From positions 1 through 9,616 of the forward strand of contig JACROQ010000085.1 in assembly GCA_016214375.1 (NCBI GenBank): a stretch of 9,616 nucleotides of DNA, in the 5' to 3' direction. Of the stretch, positions 5,890 through 9,616 are shown piece by piece. Both the position numbers and the translations under genes were made by a program. The stretch's first letter is position 1. Each line of letters starts with the position of its first letter. The DNA is from Nitrospirota bacterium. Lineage in GTDB: Bacteria; Nitrospirota; 9FT-COMBO-42-15; HDB-SIOI813. The notes under the pieces were generated by a model that was given only the letters and a program-made list of their open reading frames with translations, ran no database searches and was not told where the DNA came from.

Positions 5890-6690
5890 CTATGGCCACT
5901 GAGACCGCCATTGTCCCTCACTATCAGAGGTGCATCCTGTATCGCAGCTTGAACTGGAGCTATATGAGTTCCCCGTGCTCGTATAGGTCCCTGTAACGGT
6001 ATACCTGTAAAACACACCCGGATTATTGGGATCCATTTCTGTGACCTCTTTAGAATAGATACCAGTGGCAGTCCCCGTCATATTGCCTGTGGTGTCTGCT
6101 TGCGTTGAATCTACAGTGACATACGGTATATAGAACTTCTGATAATACGGTTCAAGTGGGTCTGTCTTTTTATCAACTGTCACCTCAAAGCCAAACTCGT
6201 TGTGCTGCGCCCTAAGGTTTCCTGAAGGACTCGAAGTAACCCCGGTTGTAGCGGTAGTATTGGGTGCTGAGGGGGCATTGTAATATTTGGTAGTAAAATG
6301 CGGTCCGTCTTGTATAGTGGTAGTGGCCGTCTGACCCAGTGCAGCACCACTACCCCCTGGGATTACATTTACCCCCTTCTCCGTACTTTTAGATGGATCA
6401 GGAGACCATGGTGTAGATGTGTCGCCCCATGAACACTCTCCCTGATCTATCCAACCATTGCCATTAGAGTCTGTACATGTAATGGTGGAAGGGTCAAACC
6501 CCTTTGTGGTTCGGTCATTATAGGTAGCTTTTTCTACTGAGGACTCATCATACCCCCCTGCTGCCATTGCAGTTGTGCTGAAAGGCAGAAGTGAAACAGA
6601 AGCAAGAAGCAAGAAGTAAGAAGTAAGAAGTAACGTAGCCCCTCCTGTCTGTCTTCTGACTTCTGTCTTCTGACTTCTAACTTTATTCAC
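5890..6690 (-). CDS. Secreted Thr/Ser-rich protein with EF-hand-like loop, unknown function
   Basis: A 266-residue protein with no family I recognise. It starts with GTG in a GTGA overlap with the moaDE stop, and GGAGGAG (6696-6702) precedes it at good spacing, so the start is well supported. Residues 1-44 form a signal peptide: basic n-region RSQKTEVRRQ, then hydrophobic LLLTSYFLLLASVSLL, with cleavage near TTAMA-A. Codons about 5-31 are made of heptamer repeats. The mature protein is rich in Thr, Ser, Gly and Asn. Residues 74-85 (DSNGNGWIDQGE) fit the 12-residue EF-hand calcium loop exactly and are flanked by C72 and C86. A Ser run with C249 and C253 lies near the C-terminus. There is no anchor or barrel signature. 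It probably acts in the periplasm or outside the cell, and its job is unknown. Confidence 0.75.
   Translation of the reverse strand: MNKVRSQKTEVRRQTGGATLLLTSYFLLLASVSLLPFSTTAMAAGGYDESSVEKATYNDRTTKGFDPSTITCTDSNGNGWIDQGECSWGDTSTPWSPDPSKSTEKGVNVIPGGSGAALGQTATTTIQDGPHFTTKYYNAPSAPNTTATTGVTSSPSGNLRAQHNEFGFEVTVDKKTDPLEPYYQKFYIPYVTVDSTQADTTGNMTGTATGIYSKEVTEMDPNNPGVFYRYTVTGTYTSTGNSYSSSSSCDTGCTSDSEGQWRSQWP
6599..6678. repeat. Two facing heptamer arrays inside the signal-peptide coding region
   Basis: On the + strand, five units (GAAGCAA twice, GAAGTAA three times; 6599-6633) are followed by a 17-nt spacer and then four alternating units GTCTTCT / GACTTCT (6651-6678). The two arrays are in opposite sense and form an imperfect palindrome. 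The same heptamer family occurs between genes at 7393-7434 and 4381-4394. Here it is translated as part of the secreted protein's signal peptide. Confidence 0.85.
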
Positions 6691-7376
6691 GGATGCTCCT
6701 CCACCCAGATCTCACCATCTGGGGTGGTCTCCTTTTTCCATATAGGTGTTATGCGTTTCAACTCATCGATACACCACTTGCAGGCCTTAAAGGCATCCGC
6801 CCTGTGAGCCGCACCTACGACAATGAGCACTATATTCTCGCCAATGCTAATCTCACTGACCCTGTGAACGATGTTCACTTCTTTAATGTCAAAATCTTTA
6901 AGGGCTTGCTCTCTTATCTCGTTGAGTTTCTTCTCTGCCATTCCAGGATAGTGCTCAAAATCAAGCTTCTTGATGGACCGGCCGCGGGATGTCCCTCTCC
7001 CAATACCAAGAAACACGACAATGCCACCTATATCCCCCGAACTTGCCTTAACCCTGTTGATCTCCTCATCTATAGAAAAATCCTCTTTTTGAACCCTCAC
7101 CATAGATGACCCTTTAGATGAACCTTTCACCCCGCCTGCAAAAGGCGGGAGGATGCCCACTTCATCCCCATCTTTAATCTGCATATCATCGCTCCCGATT
7201 TCATGATTGATCGAGATCAGTACCCGCTTGTTACGAATCATCTCCCCAATCTTCGGAAATTCCTTGTCTATCATCCCGACAAGATCCTTAAGCTTTATAC
7301 CACTTCCAATATTAAACTGGGCATCTTCTTTACCCGCTAAATTTTTAAGAATCGCAAAAAATTTGACTTTTACCAT
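6687..7376 (-). CDS. moaDE: MoaD-MoaE fusion (molybdopterin synthase, both subunits)
   Basis: A 229-residue fusion of both molybdopterin synthase subunits, which convert cyclic pyranopterin monophosphate to molybdopterin in the cytoplasm. Residues 1-82 are MoaD: a ubiquitin-like fold starting MVKVKFFAILKNLAG and ending ILPPFAGG, with the sulfur-carrier Gly-Gly at 81-82. A linker of two KGSS repeats follows (84-91). Residues 92-229 are MoaE: LDFEHYPGMAEK (138-149), AAHRADAF (H191, R192), and catalytic-site lysines K207 and K214 in LKRITPIWKKE. MoaD normally needs a free C-terminal Gly-Gly to carry thiocarboxylate, so this protein should be cleaved after G82. The MoaX fusion of Mycobacterium tuberculosis is the known precedent. 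An internal ATG (7103) with AAAGGG six bases upstream could give separate MoaE. The main ATG at 7376 has AAGGGGGG five bases upstream. The partial moaC upstream in the same cluster supports the pathway. Confidence 0.94.
   Translation of the reverse strand: MVKVKFFAILKNLAGKEDAQFNIGSGIKLKDLVGMIDKEFPKIGEMIRNKRVLISINHEIGSDDMQIKDGDEVGILPPFAGGVKGSSKGSSMVRVQKEDFSIDEEINRVKASSGDIGGIVVFLGIGRGTSRGRSIKKLDFEHYPGMAEKKLNEIREQALKDFDIKEVNIVHRVSEISIGENIVLIVVGAAHRADAFKACKWCIDELKRITPIWKKETTPDGEIWVEEHP
6696..6702 (-). promoter_or_regulatory. Shine-Dalgarno site for the GTG start at 6690
   Basis: GGAGGAG within the last MoaE codons, five bases before GTG. It decides the start of the secreted protein gene and implies translational coupling to moaDE. 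Confidence 0.75.
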
Positions 7377-7392
7377 TATATCCCCCCTTCTT

Positions 7393-7450
7393 TTCTTATC
7401 TCTTGCTTCTTACTTCTGTCTTCTGACTTCTTACTTCAGCCTGCGGCTAC
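7393..7450. repeat. Heptamer array plus shared 13-mer after the permease gene
   Basis: Units of the TTCTTAC / TTCTGTC / TTCTGAC family run from 7393 to 7434, six in a row with small variations. They are joined to AGCCTGCGGCTAC (7438-7450), which is also found at 4430-4442. The permease stop codon (7447-7449) lies inside that 13-mer. The array fills nearly all of the 70-bp gap before moaDE, leaving only its ribosome binding site. Confidence 0.85.
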
Positions 7451-8214
7451 TCACTCTGATTCACAAACATCTCGGTTGCCCATGAAGTAGAGGCCAAAGC
7501 AAACAAGACCAGAAAGGCAAACCCAGTAAAAACAGACTCCGAAGAAATAGCCCCTGCATAGAATGCCCTGATGGCCTCTACCGCATAGTCTATAGGATTC
7601 ACCAGCGTAATAATACGTATCCATTCAGGCATGAAACTTTTGGGTACCATGGCAGATGAAAAGAACATCAACGGCAGGGTCATCATATTCCCAATCACGA
7701 CAAGGGGTTCTTCTCTTTTAAGCCACATTGCAAGCCCATTGGATATGCTGGAAAACCCGACTGAAAGCAAAAATACAACGATAAAGCTCAATAAGATACC
7801 GCTCAACGATGATGCCCTCACTCCAAAGATAAGGGCGACAATCGTTATAATAATGCATTGAATAATGACTGTAAATGCGGAGTGTATCACACGGCTCATC
7901 ACAATAGCTATCCTGGATACGGGTGTCACGAGCATCTTCTCCACCGTACCAAAATTTATTTCCCGCAAGAGGCTTACACCCGACCAGGAGGTCCCAAAGA
8001 GTACCGTCATGATAATGGCTCCAGGGAGAAAGAAATCCATATAACGTCCTGCAGGAAATCCAGGCAGGGACGCCATGTTCTTAAATAACTGCCCAAATAT
8101 AAGCAGCCATATGAGGGGTTGTACGATAGTAAACAAGGCCCACATGGGCATTCGTAACGTAATCCTCAGATATTTATTGAACAGATACCATGTATCACTG
8201 ATCAGAACGATCAA
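7447..8214 (-). CDS. ABC-2 type transporter permease (DrrB-like)
   Basis: A 255-residue inner-membrane permease of the ABC-2 exporter class. About six membrane segments are visible: near 24-43 (WALFTIVQPLIWLLIFG), 62-80, 105-131, 137-158, 172-191 and 228-246. Between segments 2 and 3 lies the characteristic SLLREINFGTVEKMLVTPVSR region (81-101). Near the end is VNPIDYAVEAIRAF (207-220), both typical of DrrB / NodJ-like permeases. The start is a TTG at 8214, overlapping the ATPase stop as TTGA, with an excellent Shine-Dalgarno sequence. It must form a complex with the ATPase encoded upstream. Relatives export drugs, polysaccharides or lipids; nothing here identifies the substrate. The stop codon falls inside a dispersed repeat. 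Confidence 0.93.
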   Translation of the reverse strand: MIVLISDTWYLFNKYLRITLRMPMWALFTIVQPLIWLLIFGQLFKNMASLPGFPAGRYMDFFLPGAIIMTVLFGTSWSGVSLLREINFGTVEKMLVTPVSRIAIVMSRVIHSAFTVIIQCIIITIVALIFGVRASSLSGILLSFIVVFLLSVGFSSISNGLAMWLKREEPLVVIGNMMTLPLMFFSSAMVPKSFMPEWIRIITLVNPIDYAVEAIRAFYAGAISSESVFTGFAFLVLFALASTSWATEMFVNQSE

Positions 8215-9464
8215 CTCTTGCCTCCTCCTTTACCCCATTTCTCCCAGTCTGACGTGCTGCCTCCCCATTTCTTCCATGCCTCTTCCTGCCCCTCATTCTT
8301 ATCCTTATCCTTATTCCAGGCATCCTCCTGCTTTTCATCGCCTTTATCTTCTTTCTTATCTTCCCAAGACCCCCATGCGCCACCCTGTCCATCAGATGGA
8401 GACATATCCTTGATGCCTTCCCCTTCGCTGCTACCTTCCTGATTCCAGTCTCCTCCACCCTTCCACTTTTTACCCCCTCCACCCTTCTGCCACTGTGCCC
8501 ACCAGGGATTAGCCTCGCCTGTAGACTCCCCTTCTTTGAAACTAACGCCACTATATTTTAAATAAACGTCATCAAGACTCGGTCTTGAAATAGTAAGGGA
8601 TAATATCTCTACCCCTTGCTGATTAAGTAGTTTCATCAATCCGGGGATAGTTTCGCTCCCGTTGTTGACATACACCCTGACATGCCCATCCTCACAGAGG
8701 ATATCTTTTACCATTGGACTTTCTTTAAGGATCGTTATCGCCTTTTCTTTAGCCCCTCCGCTTAATGAGAGATTTATAGAGTCTCCTTTGATGCTATCTT
8801 TCAGCGCCTCTGGCGTATCTAAAATCTTCATACTCCCCTTGTGAAGAATCCCGATCCTGTGGGAGAGTTTATCTGCCTCATCCAAGTAATGGGTTGTAAG
8901 GAAGAGGGTGACCCTAAAATCCTTATTAAGCATTCGGATATAGTTCCAGAGAGAGGAACGGCTATGGGGGTCTAACCCGATAGTAGGTTCATCGAGAAAG
9001 AGGATCTTCGGATTGTGTATCAATGCCGTTGCAACATCTAATTTCCTCCTCATTCCTCCAGAATAAGTGGAGACTAAGGCATCAGCGGTCTCTTTAAGAT
9101 CAAATAATTCTAACAACTCTTCCAGCCTTTTATGGATGGACTTGCTGTCCATCCTGTACAGTCTCCCCTGCAAGACAAGGTTTTCTCTCCCTGATAGAAA
9201 ATAGTCAACACCGGTTTCCTGGGATACATAACCAATCGAACATCTCACCTTATTGGGTTCAGTCAGTACATTATAACCACCAATCCATGCAATACCGGAG
9301 GTGGGCCGGGCGAGTGTGGTCAGGATTTTTATCGTGGTGCTCTTCCCCGCACCATTAGGCCCTAAGAAGCCAAATATCTCCCCCTCTTCTACATGGATAC
9401 AAAGATTATCCAAGGCCTTGACACCGGACGCATATATCTTGGAAAGCTTCTCTATTCTTATCAT
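8211..9464 (-). CDS. ABC transporter ATP-binding protein (DrrA-like) with Trp-rich tail
   Basis: A 417-residue cytoplasmic ATPase that would drive the ABC-2 permease downstream. Visible motifs are Walker A GPNGAGKST (35-43), Q-loop Q82, signature YSGGM (134-138), Walker B ILFLDEP (154-160) and H-loop H192. The C-terminal domain ends with the family's SLDDVYLKYSG (296-306), where DrrA / NodI-type proteins normally stop. A further 111 residues follow (307-417), low in complexity and made of Gly, Lys, Glu and Asp with 12 Trp, often as KW, AW or DW next to GGG or acidic-basic runs; it ends KWGKGGGKS. The tail is uninterrupted and its last codons carry the ribosome binding site of the permease, so it is genuinely translated if the permease is coupled. 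The ATG at 9464 has GAGGG five bases upstream and lies 23 bp after the moaC stop. The tail's function is unknown. Confidence 0.93.
   Translation of the reverse strand: MIRIEKLSKIYASGVKALDNLCIHVEEGEIFGFLGPNGAGKSTTIKILTTLARPTSGIAWIGGYNVLTEPNKVRCSIGYVSQETGVDYFLSGRENLVLQGRLYRMDSKSIHKRLEELLELFDLKETADALVSTYSGGMRRKLDVATALIHNPKILFLDEPTIGLDPHSRSSLWNYIRMLNKDFRVTLFLTTHYLDEADKLSHRIGILHKGSMKILDTPEALKDSIKGDSINLSLSGGAKEKAITILKESPMVKDILCEDGHVRVYVNNGSETIPGLMKLLNQQGVEILSLTISRPSLDDVYLKYSGVSFKEGESTGEANPWWAQWQKGGGGKKWKGGGDWNQEGSSEGEGIKDMSPSDGQGGAWGSWEDKKEDKGDEKQEDAWNKDKDKNEGQEEAWKKWGGSTSDWEKWGKGGGKS
8221..8230 (-). promoter_or_regulatory. Shine-Dalgarno site for the TTG start of the permease
   Basis: AAGGAGGAGG encoded in the last Gly-Lys codons of the ATPase tail, six bases before TTG at 8214. 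This strong site supports the non-ATG start and translational coupling. Confidence 0.8.
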
Positions 9465-9487
9465 TACATCCCTCTTATCATCCTTGA

Positions 9488-9616
9488 TTACTGCTTAGCT
9501 GCTGCCTTCTCCCTGAGGTATGTTCCAGACTTGCCGCCGGTCTTTTTCTCCAAACATATCTCGCTCAAAATCATTCCTTTATCTATCGCCTTGCACATGT
9601 CGTATATCGTCAGGGC
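9488..9616 (-). CDS. moaC: MoaC, cyclic pyranopterin monophosphate synthase, C-terminal part
   Basis: The last 42 codons of a gene entering from the right edge. The translation ALTIYDMCKAIDKGMILSEI followed by KKTGGKSGTYLR matches the conserved C-terminus of MoaC, including the invariant YDMCKA and KxGGKSG patterns. MoaC, with MoaA, makes cyclic pyranopterin monophosphate, the substrate of the MoaD-MoaE enzyme encoded further downstream. The stop lies 23 bp before the ABC ATPase start, so it is likely the same transcript. Only the C-terminal part can be judged. Confidence 0.93.
   Translation of the reverse strand, partial: ALTIYDMCKAIDKGMILSEICLEKKTGGKSGTYLREKAAAKQ

Noticed and set aside
6599..6678. 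CRISPR-like repetition
   Set aside because: The units are 7 nt with no unique spacers and in two orientations, so these are simple tandem arrays.
8195..8551. Open frame on the minus strand rich in Arg, Lys and Gly, overlapping the ATPase tail
   Set aside because: It lies in another frame of the purine-rich tail region. The ATPase frame continues to a stop that overlaps the permease start and carries its ribosome binding site, so the other frame is a shadow of biased composition.

Overview
Every supported gene in this window lies on the minus strand, so transcription runs from right to left. The sequence suggests a Gram-negative, probably anaerobic environmental bacterium: there is an outer-membrane beta-barrel protein with a C-terminal Phe, a LolA-like periplasmic protein, an FmdE-family protein and a molybdopterin (Moco) gene cluster. 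Intergenic REP-like hairpins and 7-8 nt tandem repeats fit lineages such as Nitrospirota or Desulfobacterota, but there is no rRNA or marker gene, so the taxonomic placement is only an inference.

Right part (9616 to 4603) is a tightly packed, probably co-transcribed cluster. It runs from the moaC 3' end to an ABC ATPase with an unusual Trp/Gly/Lys-rich tail, an ABC-2 permease (TTGA overlap), a moaD-moaE fusion, a secreted Thr/Ser-rich protein with an EF-hand-like loop (GTGA overlap), an FmdE-family zinc protein and a histidine-phosphatase family protein (overlapping). Moco synthesis is the clear theme. The DrrAB-type exporter and the secreted protein are embedded in it without an obvious reason.

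Middle part (4602 to 2607) holds a 132-bp MITE-like element with 18-bp terminal inverted repeats and a likely 6-bp target duplication, a small His-rich protein, and a family-2 O-methyltransferase-like protein. The gaps between them are filled by hairpin elements and short tandem repeats. Two 53-bp hairpin elements at 2704-2756 and 3885-3937 are members of one family in opposite orientation, and their stems differ by paired changes. A clear Rho-independent terminator (2636-2666) separates the methyltransferase from the next pair.

Left part (2606 to 1) is a two-gene unit, a LolA-like outer-membrane lipoprotein-sorting family protein followed by a DUF1302-type beta-barrel protein. After it come an 8-nt tandem array and the 5' end of a four-helix-bundle (23S rRNA IVP/Avd-like) gene that runs off the left edge.

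The most unusual points are the signal peptide of the secreted protein, which is encoded by heptamer repeats of the type otherwise seen between genes; the Trp-rich ATPase tail; the MoaD-MoaE fusion whose Gly-Gly is buried at an internal junction; and the way short tandem arrays abut stop codons. No gap exceeds 300 bp, and no tRNA, rRNA or CRISPR array is visible.
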